A stretch of DNA of 64,000 nt, taken from contig LUGG01000007.1 in the NCBI GenBank assembly GCA_001683735.1, forward strand, positions 1,488,001-1,552,000, in the 5' to 3' direction. Below are positions 37,428 through 49,676 of this stretch, one piece after another. The notes below the pieces were generated by a model. The model did no database searches. It was given only the letters and a program-made list of their open reading frames with translations, and was not told the origin of the DNA. The translations under genes were made by a program, and so were the position numbers. Every line of letters starts with the position of its first letter. The first letter of the stretch is position 1. Origin of the DNA: Grifola frondosa (lineage: Eukaryota; Basidiomycota; Agaricomycetes; Polyporales; Grifolaceae).

Positions 37428-37553
37428 CACGGAGTGAAATAAAATGTATCACCGGAACTCTACAGAGCGAATCGAGTGGAATAAAATATATTACAGGAAC
37501 TCTACAGAGTGAATGCAGCGGAATAAAATATATTACAGGAATTTATATAGTAT
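37428..37553 (+). repeat. Tandem repeat, three units of about 43-45 bp
   Basis: Units begin GAAATAAAATGTATCACCGG, GGAATAAAATATATTACAGG (37476) and GGAATAAAATATATTACAGG (37520). The first two continue AACTCTACAGAGYGAAT; the third is truncated. Confidence 0.75.
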
Positions 37554-37717
37554 GCATATTCTTACAGTCGCTCGTATGCTACACAGCGGACTCCGCCAGT
37601 CGCTGGTAAGCTCCGGCAAGCGCGCAACGTCCGGTAGCCTCATGGCGTCGACTGCCGGATTGGGGAATGCTGGTAAGCACTTGCCTGAGTTATCGTATGG
37701 GCGACTTTTTGCTGATG

Positions 37718-38511
37718 CATCCGGTGGTGTACGACGATCATTATTACCGAGTATGTACGCACTTGCATTATGAATGGTAATTCAGGAGTCATAAAAGACG
37801 AACAATAGAAGAGAGTAATAACAGCAGCACGATCGTTTCAAGGTCGCCATGGCACGAACCCGGGACGAGACCCAAGCATTATCAAGTAAGTATTTGTGCC
37901 CTTCAGTCACCAACAGGTTTTAAGGTGGATATCCTTCCAATTTCGTAAATGAATTATAAACATCAGATGAACCCAATGATGACGGGACAATTGACTAGAA
38001 GACGAATAAAATGGCAGAGTTCATAACGACAAGTCCGCCTGTGAAAAGCTGAGTCGATTGCGTCGAGACGCGTCTGTGGCTGGAAAATTATCCGCTACTC
38101 AATTCTGAATGGCCGACTATGATACAACGGCAAGAGTGTTAAAATGAGAAGAATGTGCGGTGCGAAAAAAAAGAGTGCAGCCCATACTACCCCGACTCAA
38201 TGCGCGAGTTCAACACTCATCCGCATACCCTTCGCCAATCCTTTCAGCATGCCTGGTGCATCTTCCTCCACGATACTCACGCTCATCTGTCCAGAACAGG
38301 GCCTTTGTGCATCCCCAGAGGCCCCATGGGACGAGAACTTGTATGGCACACGAGCCACGATCCTGCGCTCTGCCCCAATCCTCGTCAACATACTGTCCTC
38401 CACCCTGAAAAAAAGCAAGATAGATTAGCAATTTAGCACTGCACCGGGACCATTAAAAGATGATTTACTTAATATGCATCCCGCTCTCCTGTACGACCTT
38501 CCGCATCACGT
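37718..38511. other. Intergenic, no supported gene
   Basis: An ATG-led stretch near 37850 (MARTRDETQALS) ends at a good GTAAGTA donor, and later frames near 38030-38160 look weakly protein-like (SACEKLSRLRRDASVAGKL). No consistent exon chain could be built, so nothing is called. Confidence 0.35.
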
Positions 38512-40891
38512 TTAGTACGAGCCCTCATTCACATATGTGGTCGGGTCTGCTATCACTGCCCAGCTGCCTCTGAAGCTCACCCTCGCATTAGAGCGGAGCG
38601 TGCCTGGTACCGACAAGGCGGATTGTTTAGAGAGAATACACGCCAGTGCATTGCAGAGATCTTCGCAGGTTTGATATTCAGAGCACTCAGCCTGTTCGGC
38701 CTCCGGCTCGGACATCGGCTTGGTCTGCCGGGAAGATGTAGAGACAACACTGCTCTGTGGGGTTGGGATATAGGAGGACGCAGACGGGATTGGTGGAGAG
38801 GAAGTAGACGTAGCTTGCATGGCTGCAGAAGACTTCAATTTGGGTTTCACAGCAGCGGGTTTGAATGAAGAGTTCGGCGCAAGCACAGATTTAGAGGACA
38901 TAATTTGAGGGACATAAGGCTGGTGAATAGAGACGGGCTGCAAGGCAGGCTGCGACACGGGTGCGGGTTTGGAGATGGACTGCGGTGTGGCAGAGGGCAT
39001 AGGCTCGGAGGAATTGGTACCGGAAGTCACTCGCTTCCAGGACATGTTGTCAAAGTCAATGTGCCATCCAGATGCCGACGGAGTAATTAATGCGTCATCC
39101 TCGCGCTGCCGTTTCCCAAGCACGGTCAGCTCGGTAGAGCCATCGCCATGTTGTGTGCCAGCTGAGTGATTCTTCGCAGGCATTTGCGAGTGGACGGATA
39201 CGGTAGTACACCGGAGTTCCTTTGTGCCGCCGACCTACGCTTGTTCAAGCTACCCTGCGGCCGTCCCTTCCGCTTGACCGGAGCATCCATACTGGATACG
39301 GTCGCAACGGAAATTGTCCCAAACGGCATCGAGGGCTGCTTTGGTAGAGGCGCAGAGATGGACTCAATCTCCTTCTCCTCCTCTCTCATCTCACGGAGCC
39401 TTGCTTGTCTCAGCTCCGACATGTATCTGATGACTTGACCGTTCTGTGCTTGCGGTTGGGTTTCGATCGCCGTCGGTAAGCTCAGACTTGGCTTGTTCTT
39501 GCTTCCACGGGGGCGCCCTCGGGCCCGCTTGACAGGCGCCTGCGTGTTCTCGTGAGCTACATGGTCATCATCCTGCTCTATATTACGAGCATCTCGAAGC
39601 GTAGATGAAGAGGCAGTAACATGTTGTTGAGCAAATCCACGAGAAGATATCGACATTGAAATAGGCCTTTGTGGTTCGGAGGCATCTGATCCTTTTTGCT
39701 GCCTACGGGAGACTACGAACCAATGAATATATGCACTGTCGTCGAGGTCATAATGTACGCACCCGATCGTGGAGGGGCGCCAATGTACGCGCAGGTGACA
39801 GCTGGATGGGATATACTTTGAACTCGTTCCTGCTGAATAGGTACGGTCTCTCGGGCCTCCTCGATGTCGGGTTTGGATGTATCTGCATTTCCTTCCGCTA
39901 CATTTGGGACATCATCTAAAAACGACTCCAAAGGAGCAATTCGAGGTGGTAGGTTCCTCAACCCGGGTGGGCGTCCTCGCTTACGCTTGATAGCAGGCAC
40001 GTCCGTGGGCGCACTAGCAGCAATAGCTTCTGAGATAATTTCATGTTCACCATCTTCTTTTTCACGAGTATCATGCTCATTCGTGATGCCGGGGGTGACG
40101 TGGGCGGTAGAAGAAATATGAGATATGGATGTGGATGCATCGGCAGTGTGACCCTTTGTCGAAGGGACAGTTTGCTGTGGCTTGTTTTTGCTCCCCCGTG
40201 GGCGTCCTGGCCCCCTCTTGATCGATACATTCTCCTGTGGAGTTTCGAAACCGGTCTTCCCGACTGCTGTAGCGTATCCCTCGTCGGTCATAGTGTTTTC
40301 GCCTGTCAAAGGCGCGCTCTGCCGTAGTTTATTCTTGCTCCCCCGTGGACGTCCTCGACCCCTCTTGGCGGGCACACCTTTCTGCTCGGTGCTAATCGTT
40401 CCCGAGAGCCCAGCGGCAACTAGAAGCGCACCTGCCTCAACGTCATCATGCACATCATGTAGGCTTTGTGTTGGAGACGGCGAATGCACAGCCGCATGTG
40501 TGGCAGCGATAGCATCCGATGCGCCGACGAACTTGGATGAAGATGAAGATCGTGGAATCGGCGCGCCAATGTACGCAGGCCAGAGAGGTACACTTGGAAC
40601 TAGGTACAACGGCTGCGGTTGATGTTGTGGTCTGCCTGACACAAGAGGCAGACCGACATACGAAGCCATCTCAATCTCTACGTCTGGGACAAAGGCGGAC
40701 ACAGTAGGATGAGCATGTGAGGGCGAACGAGAGCCTATGTCAGACTGGCGTGGTGAGGAGTGAACAATGGAAGAGGACTTCATGGAGCTGCGGCGAGAGG
40801 CATAAGTGTACCTAAAATGCGCATACCTGCGAGGCGACTTGGGAGCAGGTTTAGGGGAAGAAAAGGCGTGGTCAGAGTCTAGAAATGACAT
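38512..40891 (-). CDS. AT-hook DNA-binding protein with five AT-hooks
   Basis: Three exons join in frame: 40891-39759, 39702-39212 and 39161-38512, about 757 residues from MSFLDSDHAF. Introns are 56 nt (GTACAT donor) and 50 nt (GTGTAC donor). Five AT-hook cores are visible: AKRGRGRPRGSKNK, IKRGPGRPRGSKNK, IKRKRGRPPGLRN, VKRARGRPRGSKNK and a diverged VKRKGRPQGSLNKRR. AT-hooks bind the minor groove of AT-rich DNA, so a nuclear chromatin or transcription role is likely. The C-terminal third contains GKRQRED, HIDFDNMSWKRV, a long Ser/Pro/Thr-rich low-complexity region and a final helical part with CEDLCNALACILSKQSALSV. The frame is clean throughout. I do not know an orthologue name. It could regulate neighbours, but nothing in the sequence shows it. 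Confidence 0.85.
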
Positions 40892-41932
40892 CGTGATAGG
40901 GCGCCCGCAGTCTGCAAGCATAAATCGCATCCAAGGAGAAAAATGAGTGAGCACCAAGAAGCAGAAAAGATGCCACATACACAATAATACGCTAGAAAGG
41001 GAAATAGAACGCGTTTGACGCGCGAATAGCGTGTACTGCTGCGAGCAGAAACGTCTGTCTGGACCCGACCAATGAGCTTTCCTGCAATGTGAGCTGACAG
41101 AAACCTCTCCGATACTTCAGGGATATCAACACCAGTGAGCAGAATACAGGAAGATTACGAACTTTAAGCTCTGATAATTCTCGGCACAGACCCAGCTCGC
41201 CAAACTGATCCTATTCCAAGACAGACACAGAGAGACGTAGTCGAAAATCAAGAAAATCTCTCACGAAACGCAGATTGTACTCTGTGGTGTTCGCGGCAGG
41301 AGTCAGGATGCTGAAGAGTCTTTGAATCGGCCTCCGTCGGTACACGGTCACATGATGCCAACCTCTACAGCTCAAAAAATTGAGATGGGCACCCAGCACA
41401 CTAGTGCTACCGAACAACTGCGTACACTTCGACGAAAAATCGCCTTTCTCATGTGTACATCACCCTTCGCATCTCATATGCAGCAGAACTTAAGATGATA
41501 ATAATTTCATGCAAATAAACAGAACATCAAAAGCGAAGTGGACAGAAAATGGGGGAGCATGAAGTCCATTCAACTAGCACAGTTGAGGCATACGTATATT
41601 CCAGAACAACATAGCAGGTAACATAGGAGGAGTATGCAGAGACTATGGAACAACAAAGGAACGAGTAAGTTATGCGGAGCCCGGCTGGCTCCGTGGTATG
41701 GCAAAGGCAAGAAAGAAGCAAACCGCTACTATTGACACTATGGCGAAAATATATCAGGTAAGGGTTTGAGATCGGACTGGACAAAATACCAGTAACAGCA
41801 GCTAGGGAACGGAAGGAGAGAGGGAGCGATGTAAGGAATCACGGGCGCTAAATACGAGCGTTCAGAGTGGGGCAATGCGGAGAGACGAGGACGGAGAAAA
41901 TCAAGGAAACGCAGCATAGAGCGGGAGCCAGA
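40892..41932. other. Intergenic: promoter of the AT-hook gene and 3' flank of the Msb1-like gene
   Basis: No coding motifs on either strand. Since both flanking genes are on the minus strand, the part next to 40891 should hold the AT-hook promoter and the part next to 41933 the Msb1-like 3' UTR. Confidence 0.45.
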
Positions 41933-44900
41933 TCAGAGCTCTTCCTCCTCCTCTTCCTCCATGACATTGTGAAGTGGAGCGCCGTGGATATAATGGGTGG
42001 GCAAGTCAATCTCTAAATCTTCAATGCTCACCTTCGGTTCAGCGGAAGGTTCGTCGATCTCCGGAAGATTTGAGGCGGAGACAGGTGAGGGGGTGCGTGG
42101 TACAAGCTGAGGAGATGTAGACCGTAGTTTGTCAACTCCCGGAGAATGCAATGACGCAGCGGTGCGTACAGGTAAGCGAGAGAGAGGGACGGGCGCGGCA
42201 CTGGGTGTGGGCGAGCTTCGCTCGCGCTCGCGATACATCTCAATCAGCGAGGCGGTTCTGGTCTGGGATTTCGCGGGTGCAAGTAGGGTATCTTGCGCGC
42301 GCGGCTCTGGGCTTGGTGAGACGACGACTCTCGGCAGAGGCTTGCCCTCATGGATGGAGGCCTTTCCGTTCCCTGACGGCACAGATGAGTCATCAGAATG
42401 TACAAAGGATGAATTTGGGGCGTGTTTGGCCTCCTTCTCAGCAACGGAGGAACCGTACGGCTGGTGGTCTTCCTTTGACGGTAAGACTGGACGAGAACCA
42501 GTAGCGACCAGATTAGCATTAGGATCTACGTCGGGATCTAGCTGGCTGTCAACAGATGGGCGTTCAAATCGAGCACGGGGATCCTCAACGAGTGTTGGAG
42601 GCCGACGCTCTGGATGAATGTCAAAGTATCCCAACCGCTTCGACCGCACAGGCCTTGGGTCGTCCTCTTCATCTTCGTCATCCCCATGCAGCGCAGAATC
42701 CCGCTGGGGTTCGTGCTCGAGCACGGAGTCCTCCAGAGTGCTGCCATGCGTATCAGTGCTATGCCTTCCGGAGATGTGGACGGGCTCTATATCGTCGTCG
42801 TCAGGAGAGAAGTGCTCTCTAACGGCCGCGAGGACTTCAGACACCTCCTGACTCGCAAGCTCGGGGTCTGACCTCCCGCCCTTGAGCCCATTGCGGAGCT
42901 CGGCGTCCTGCCCGCCTATTCGCCGGCTGTTATTCGCGACTAATATATCCACCCAAGCATCGTCCTTCGACCGCCGCCTGGCATGCTTGGAGAGTATAGA
43001 ATTAGACGAACGCAGAAGGTCATCATCGTCAAAGCTGGCGAGCCGCGTATCGAAGTCGACCGGGTCGTACTCGGTCGGCGGGAGCCCCACCTTTCGTCCT
43101 GAAGGACTAACAGGCAGGCCTCCCGGAAGCCGAAAACGAGACTTCACCGAACACGAACTTGGGCTGGGAAGCGGCGAGCCTGACGTGTCTCGATTGTTCA
43201 CAGGCAATTTATTATTCTGAGGAAGGGAAGAGGATCGCATCGGGCTAGCAATCGTGGCCATCGCATTTGACTTGAATTCATGACCTGGGGTCGCCACTAT
43301 GCTTGATGTAGGATTCGTGAGTGCTGGGCTCTCTCTGTTAGGACTTCGATTGAGAGAAATGATCTTGGTTGCGCTTCCATTCGAGCGCAGCATGCCCTCG
43401 AACTCAACCTCGCGGTAAGATGGGCTATGAGGGACGTGTCCCACAACTAGGGCCGGCCGTTAAGCGTCGGTGCGGGTTTCCATTGTTTAGATTTCGACGA
43501 GTTGGAGAAGATGGAAGGCAGCCTGCGTCTGTTCGTTCCCGAGGAGGCGATTTGTTGTCTATATTCGTAGGGCACAAATTCCTCGAAGAGCATCAACGTG
43601 GTTGATGTGCGGGGATCCGCCATGCCAGATACAGTGCCTACTCTTGCGATAGGCAGAGACTTGAACTCCACCTGTATCACATTAGGAAAATGACACTCAA
43701 TGTTTCTCTGTCGGAACAAGACATGATCACTCACCAACGCCCAGTTACACTCCCTATCAGTCTCTTCCAACCGTTCATTATCCATCCACCCACCACCATA
43801 CACCAGATCGCAGAAAACGTCCACGAAGGCCTCTTCTATAACCTCCTCACCTCCCAGCACAGGTTCTGTGTCCCATCCGAACGGCGGCAGCGCCTTCTGC
43901 GTCTTCTTCAGCTTGCGCGTCATTTCTGCCGAATGCGATGGCCAGGCGTTAATCGTATTCGCTACTGGCGGACTGAACTGCAGCGTCGCACTGAGGTGTG
44001 CATCCGTCCGCGAGAACCCGGACGAAGAGAAGTCTTGCCACGAAAGCGTAGCGCGTTTCGCTGCGCGGGCCTGAACACGCGTCCACGCAAGCAAGCCATA
44101 AGCCAACCGCAACATCTGCTGCGTTATAAATGAATCATATAACACTCACGGCTCTTGCACCCTCCGTCAAGTCGAACTGTAGCTTCTGCTCATCCCCAGC
44201 GCTGCCGAAGCCCATCGCCTCGAACTCACCCCACTTCAAATCGGTCAAACTTCTAAATCTATCCTCCCCCGTACGCGCACCGAGCAGCCCGTGCTCCTTC
44301 TCATCAAACATAGACGATCCGCCGGAAGATGCGGACGAGATGGATGACGACAACGTCGGGGGCGTGAGCGTCGACGTCGCGCTCCCAGCCCCCAGGTCCG
44401 GGTAAAAATTCGCAGGGAGGTCCATCCGCTTCTTGAACCCGTTCCGAGTATCGTGGCGTAAGCTTCAACGTCTGTGGCGCAATCCGCTCCCACTCCTTCG
44501 ACCCCGCAAACGCACGCTCTCCTGCCGACGACACCGCCCCACGCGGACGCTGTGCCCAGCTCGCTGCCGTCTTGACTAAATCCGGTGAGTACATCCTGAC
44601 ATTCCGCCGCACGCTTACCACGCGCACCGTGCGCGCCCCCCGCCGTGGCTGCGGTCGCTCATTTTCTCTGATGGCCGGCAGCATGTTGGGATATCCTTGA
44701 ACCCATGCCTTGAGTCGCGTCGGCATGCCCAGTGCGGCACCTGCCTGCGGAGAGTCCTGCCATCGGATGAAGGCAAGGATGAGGTGCTCCGTTGCGGTCG
44801 TCGCGCGGAGGTAGTGTACGTAGACGTGATGATACGCCAGCGTCGAGGGCCCAATCCAAATAGAAGCGGGCCAAACAGCGGCGAGAGCGTGGGTGGGGTG

Positions 44901-45776
44901 TGTCCGGATGACGCTGAATGGGCCGTAAAACGGCTGAGCAGCGTGAACAAGCCGAGGAGAAGCGAGCGCAGGATCGACGGCAGGGGCGACAGGAAAGCGG
45001 AGAAGTGGTGTATCGGAAAATGGAGCGCTGGTGACGGGTCAGTCTGCGATCAGTCTGCGATGCGTGGGTACACGATAAGGAATGCGGGCGGGCGTACCTG
45101 CCTCGGCGTCGCGCCATTCGACATAGTTTGCGTACGCTACCAGCCCGCGTACCTCGTTCCCCCGCACGATCCGCACTACCCGTGCGAGCCCCCACCTCAG
45201 ACACATGCCCAGCTCGTGCGGTCCCGCAAACTTGGCTTCCTCCCGCCATTGTCGATCTGCCTCGGCCGAAGGCTTGCTGCACGTATTCAGGAACGTCTGG
45301 ATCAGCCGCTTCACCGCCGGCGCCGAGACGTCCAGCGCCAGCGTCGAGAAGATGAATGGCGTCGTGAGCCCCCGCGTCCCGAGCTCGTCCCCGACAACGT
45401 CGACCAGCCGTGCGACCTGCTCAAGGCCCAACACGACATGTCTGCCGTATGACAGGTAGCCGTAGTCGTGCTCGTGTTGCAATACCTGGTGCTGGTGCTG
45501 CTCCTGCCCCTCTTCTCCGGACTCATACCGTGGTCGCTCCAAGTTCAGAGGCAGGAAGCTGCCGTCGGGAATGGCAGGCTCCTCGTGGTCGGGGTCAGGC
45601 TCAGCCCTTGCCTTCGCCTTGTCCTTGCCCTCTCTTTTCTTATCCTTCTTGCTCGTCGCGGCCAAGCGGCCTGAGCCCCTGCTGCTCACCCGCCCGAACT
45701 CGTCGAGAGCGACGTCGAATGGAGACTTCTTTGTAGGTGTAGAAACGGTTCGTGAACGAGAGAATAGACTCGGCAT
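41933..45776 (-). CDS. MSB1: Msb1/Mug8-type (DUF1708) Rho-related morphogenesis protein
   Basis: The start is ATG 45776 (MPSLFSRSRTVSTPTKKSPF DVALDEFGR). The N-terminal DUF1708/RhoGAP-like domain is clear: TPFIFSTLALDVSAPAVKRL, QWREEAKFAGPHELGMCLRW, RGLVAYANYVEW, FTLLSRFTAHSASSGHTPPT, LSPLFGPLLFGLGP, ATEHLILAFIRWQDSP. Then come a middle region (DFSSSGFSRTDAHLSATLQF, FGWDTEPVLGGEEVIEEAFV, FCDLVYGGGW) and a long disordered Ser/Pro-rich tail ending EEEEEEL. In yeast Msb1 works with Cdc42/Bem1 in bud and polarity development; Mug8 is the fission yeast relative. Two one-base frame breaks fall in otherwise conserved sequence, after GLGP (near 44848) and before GFKKRMDLP (near 44440), which suggests sequence errors or a damaged allele. 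About six exons; exon 1 ends at 45097 or close to it. Confidence 0.85.
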
Positions 45777-46307
45777 TAAGAGAGTGGAGGGGTCAGCGCA
45801 CACTGGCTTCAGATATGGGGAGAAAGTAAGCTGCTAGGCGAGCCACGCGCACGGAATGGAAGAGCTGCCTTCGTCGTCAACGCTGAAAAGGAGGTAACAA
45901 GGTAACCGGGAAAGAGAAAGTCGGGAGACCGGTACTAATTCTGTTTGTTCGTTTACTTACTGACTCCAAAACTGTTACTTACTGACTTCGAAATTGTTAC
46001 TTGCTGGTTTTAAAATTGTTAATAGTCGACTATAAAAGTTGACCATGACGTTTTATTATCGACTTGTTATGGTAATATTGATTTTCCCACAACTGAGGAA
46101 ATTGATGCTGCGAGAAGGTTAAACGTTCAACGTTCAGGATGTACAACGACATAACGGACACAACAGATATAACAACAGCTACTTCAATACAAGGATATAC
46201 TAATAGCAGGTAATATGCAAAGCGGTATGTGATGTCCTGGAACCCCATACATACACATCATGCATAAACCGAAGAATTCGAGCTAAGTCGGCAGCCACTG
46301 TTTGCGA

Positions 46308-46992
46308 CTACGCAGCGTCCTTGCCCATAGGTGGAGGAGGGCCTGGCGGTGGAGCATATTGAGGGGGAGGTTTTGCTGATGCTGTTGTCCGAGCTAAGAA
46401 TCGATACCGCTTCTTTCGTGGACAAAAAGGGACTCACCTGTGAATAAGGACTTTGGCTTTGGGCATCATAGCCGGCATATGCTTGCGGAGGGTATTGCGG
46501 GACTGCACCAGGATAGTAACCTGGAGAACCGTTGGGATTCGGCCAGTATCCAGAGTTCATATTGACGTTCTGCGTGTAGCCTCCGACCGTGTACGGAGGT
46601 GCTTGCTGTGGGACGGTGCCAACATAGGCAAGATTCTGTCGCTGAATGCGTCGAGCACGCATCGTCCTGAAAGCGAATAGTAACGCAAATATCACAGCGA
46701 CTGAGAAAAATCGGGATTGCAAGTGTGGTCAGACACGAGAGCTTCTCATATCGAAAACCCATCACGTACATGCAGCAATCGCGATGCCAACCCTAGCGCT
46801 GGTTGATAAGGAGCAACGTTCAATTCCAAACCTGAACACGAATATGTGAATATGTCTAGGATGATTTTGCCACACGACCGATAAGACTCACTCATCAATA
46901 AAGCAGGTGTTTGCTTGGGCGACAGGTAGGTATGAGGATGCAAACAACACCGCGGCCAGCAAAAAGATATCCGGTCTAGAGATGTTGTTCAT
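46308..46992 (-). CDS. Small single-pass membrane protein with Pro/Tyr-rich cytosolic tail (Rcr-like)
   Basis: Four exons: MNNISRPDIFLLAAVLFASS (signal peptide, ATG 46992) with CFIDE, then FGIERCSLSTSARVGIAIAA, then the membrane segment FAVIFALLFAFRTMRARRIQ RQNLAYV and a tail of PQ/PY repeats (QAPPYTVGGYTQN, YWPNPNGSPGYYPGAVPQY, PPQAYAGYDAQSQSPYSQ). A last exon gives PPPQYAPPPGPPPPMGKDAA and a stop at 46308, but it joins with a one-base phase mismatch. The layout (signal, short Cys-containing lumenal part, one TM, basic stop-transfer RRIQRQ, PY-rich tail) resembles fungal Rcr1/Rcr2-like proteins linked to chitin deposition and ubiquitin-ligase binding through PY motifs. The assignment is by layout only. 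Confidence 0.6.
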
Positions 46993-47271
46993 GCCTATGT
47001 TATACTATGAGCATACATCACACAGAGAAGTGGCGGACCTGCCTGCGCTTCAATCCCGGTGATACCAAAATCAAGTGAACGCGCAATCGGTGAAAATGTC
47101 AGGTCAACAGTATCAAGGTAGTCAGCAGTCGGTGGTGGTGGTTGACGAGAGAGAAAGACGTGAGATTATTTATTCTTCATTGTGAAGGTGGTGTGAATTC
47201 CGTCCGCACTACGGGCCTGCCCGCAGCGGGGACAGCAGCTTATGTAATCTATAGCAGACAGAACTAACTAC

Positions 47272-47791
47272 CAAGAGTGGCGCGCAAATAAGCGCCCAGA
47301 CCGGGGTAGGGGGGGGAGGGGGGGTCCTCGAGTCTAAAATGACTTGTTGGAGGTGGCTTCAAAACAGAAAAAAACCTTATATAGACCATCAATAATATAT
47401 TATCATGTATATGATAAAGCTAAATTCTGTTCCTCCCAAGCACCTCTCATCGAAGACCAATCTCTTGATGATATAGATACTAGAGGACACACTGGAAGAG
47501 ACAATACTTGACTTGATACTCTTGCTTCCTTCTCGGAAACTCAGAGACTTGCCGGAGACTGAGGTGGAAAAGACAGTCACATGTGGAAGCTTGTCCGAAA
47601 ATGTGCCCATAGATAAAAATAAAAAACTATTTTCATTTTGAGCACTTATGTTTTACGGAAGTTACAAATCATGCATTGTCATTACTATATATGGTAGTTT
47701 CCCAGGGGGGGGAGGGGGGGGGGGTCGACCGAAAATCCTTAATTGACTTTATCGACCCCGGGTCTAGTATTGGATTTGTGCGCCACTCTTG
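47272..47791. mobile_element. 520-bp non-autonomous hAT-type element (MITE) with 8-bp target duplication
   Basis: Left end CAAGAGTGGCGCGCAAAT; right end is the inverse, giving CAAGAGTGGCGCACAAAT (terminal inverted repeat of about 18 bp with one mismatch), and CCGGGG recurs just inside both ends. The element is flanked on both sides by the identical 8-mer CTAACTAC (47264-47271 and 47792-47799). An 8-bp duplication is the signature of hAT-superfamily insertion. No transposase is encoded. Two poly-G/A tracts lie inside, at about 47309-47330 and 47705-47723. The exact duplication indicates a fairly recent insertion. Confidence 0.85.
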
Positions 47792-47799
47792 CTAACTAC

Positions 47800-49174
47800 A
47801 TACAGGTCATCCCGAGGACCACAAAAGGACCATGAGGAAGCTCGAACTTCACACTTACTCAAGTCTATCCCACTGTGCCGGACTGGTTGTCGGGACATTA
47901 TCCATGCCTGAGGCCTGAAGTCGCAAGTAACCGAGATGCCCGTCGATGTCGGAAAGTAAAAGCTCAATTTGACGTTTGGGTACTATATCATTAGTTGTAT
48001 CTTTGCTTCTTGGGTAGCAATCCGGAGACAAGGTATTGCACCTAGTTATGGAAAATGATCTCCGAGGCACAAAGGTAAGACAAATTTTTGAACCACAACC
48101 TATTAGATCAGAATTGGTATCACAATGCACTGAGGACAAACCATATTCAGAGACACGTTCCTGAATCTCGCTCTGAAGTTTCCAGCACATTCTGCAAGCT
48201 AAGATGCAATCCATGCTCTATGCCAGGCGATATCTTGTAGTGAGTATGCAAATAAAATCTAGGTCAGCTATTTGACTTCTATTCAAGCATTTTTTTCAAG
48301 TATTGAGACATTGTTATGAGAAGGTCCGTCGAGTCTACAATGCGTCGCGAGGAATTTGGTTGGCGGCCACAGCAAAAGCATGGTCCCCTCGGCACCATAA
48401 TTTAATGTGCGCAGTTCATTTATTTTTTCTGGAGCTTGTTGATCATCTCAACCATTCGCATCATTGTGACTTTTCCCTACAAGACTCATGAATTCCTATA
48501 TATAGACGCCACCGAGCTTCGATACATCCGTCATGTTTCATGTGGTACATGCAAGATCGCCAACCTGACCTTGGTTGTCCGTCCCCGCATTTGGCTGCGG
48601 ACGATAAGACTCTTAGTTGCAATCTATGCCATCTGCTCTCCTCATTTCCTCCATTCCTTCCCCGTCGGGATGACCCGGACTCAAGGCTGATTTGGAATCT
48701 TGACGGGCCGCCCAGACTACCCACTTCTTCCCGAGAGAAAGGACTGCTAACCGAGAAGGCTGAACCCAAACTACTCGCAGGGTTTCTTAACTAATTTGCA
48801 CCTTCGCCACGAACTTGAGTTTGCTTCGAGGCTCTCGGCTACACTATCCTCCTGAATGCCTAGGATTGACGTTTCTGGAACCATTGACACTGCTTAATTT
48901 ATTGCTCTAGTGTTTGTCTTGTAAACCCCATTCTGGAGTTGTCAAATTGCGTTGGATCTTCATGATGTCTTGATGCATACACACTGGGAACTAGTGGGAA
49001 TTTCATCCGGAATCTCGTGCCGTTCAGCTACTGGTTGCCGATATTCTGATACTCTTGTTGGACCCCCGCTACCTTCTCGCAGAATCTCTGTGCATCTGCT
49101 CGTCATCTTGATTGTATGCATAGCATTCTGTGGTGTCATTTAAAACACTTTACATTTTTCTGATATCCTGTTCT
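47800..49174. other. Intergenic, no supported gene
   Basis: Several frames of 60-120 codons on both strands lack motifs and splice logic. The longest (48214-47855, minus) has no recognisable domain. Confidence 0.4.
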
Positions 49175-49231
49175 AGGATGGTCACAATGACATCGTGAAT
49201 GCGCACTCGAGCATGTCATTGTGACCGTCCT
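49175..49231. repeat. Hairpin 1: 19-bp inverted repeat, 19-nt loop
   Basis: Arms AGGATGGTCACAATGACAT (49175-49193) and ATGTCATTGTGACCGTCCT (49213-49231) pair over 19 bp with one mismatch. Confidence 0.85.
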
Positions 49232-49676
49232 TGAGACTATTATTCTACCCCGCCTCTGGTGATTCGGAAAGACGGCTAGCTAGCGCCGATATTCTTTCTA
49301 TTGTCGAACATCGGCTCCTTCGCCAGTCTGACTTCATGCCTCGTGAGTGATCATTATGTTACTATCACACCAATCCTTTCGAACTATCACTATCTCAACA
49401 GATAACCTTCAACTTGGCTTTCCACGCCGGCGGCCCGTGTGTCTCGTTTCTCGACTCCATCAGGAAGTGAGTCGGCAGGCTGTTGCGCTCAGCCAAACCT
49501 ACATTGCACTCTGGGAACCATGGTAGCGCTCTGTAGACATACCTGTGTAACCATAGTTGTACAATGTAGCTACTAGTTGGGTGGGCTATGGTCAATTGGA
49601 GGCAATATTTTGCTTAGTACACACTATGTAGACTCTCCGAGAATGCAGGCCAATCTACAGAGACATGTCGGTGCTA

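Larger units (their letters stand above)
35494..37717. mobile_element. 2.2-kb segment bounded by a 19-bp inverted repeat
   Basis: Left end 35494-35512 reads CATCAGCGAAAAGTCGCCC. Right end 37699-37717 is its inverse complement with one mismatch (GGGCGACTTTTTGCTGATG). A third copy of the same sequence lies at 57158-57176. Inside are two tandem-repeat arrays and broken gene remnants near 36.2-37.2 kb, but no transposase. No target duplication is evident, so the unit is a candidate non-autonomous element or simply two copies of a dispersed repeat in opposite orientation. Confidence 0.45.

Noticed and set aside
37428..37553. Possible CRISPR-like array
   Set aside because: Three adjacent 43-45-bp units without distinct spacers, in a eukaryotic genome; it is an ordinary tandem repeat.
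42129..43220. Several plus-strand frames of 80-160 codons
   Set aside because: They are mirrors of the disordered Ser/Pro-rich tail of the Msb1-like protein on the minus strand; GC-rich low-complexity coding sequence often leaves the other strand open.
45840..46250. A gene between the Msb1-like and membrane-protein genes
   Set aside because: Only AT-rich sequence with a degenerate repeat of TGTTACTTACTGACT; no coding block.
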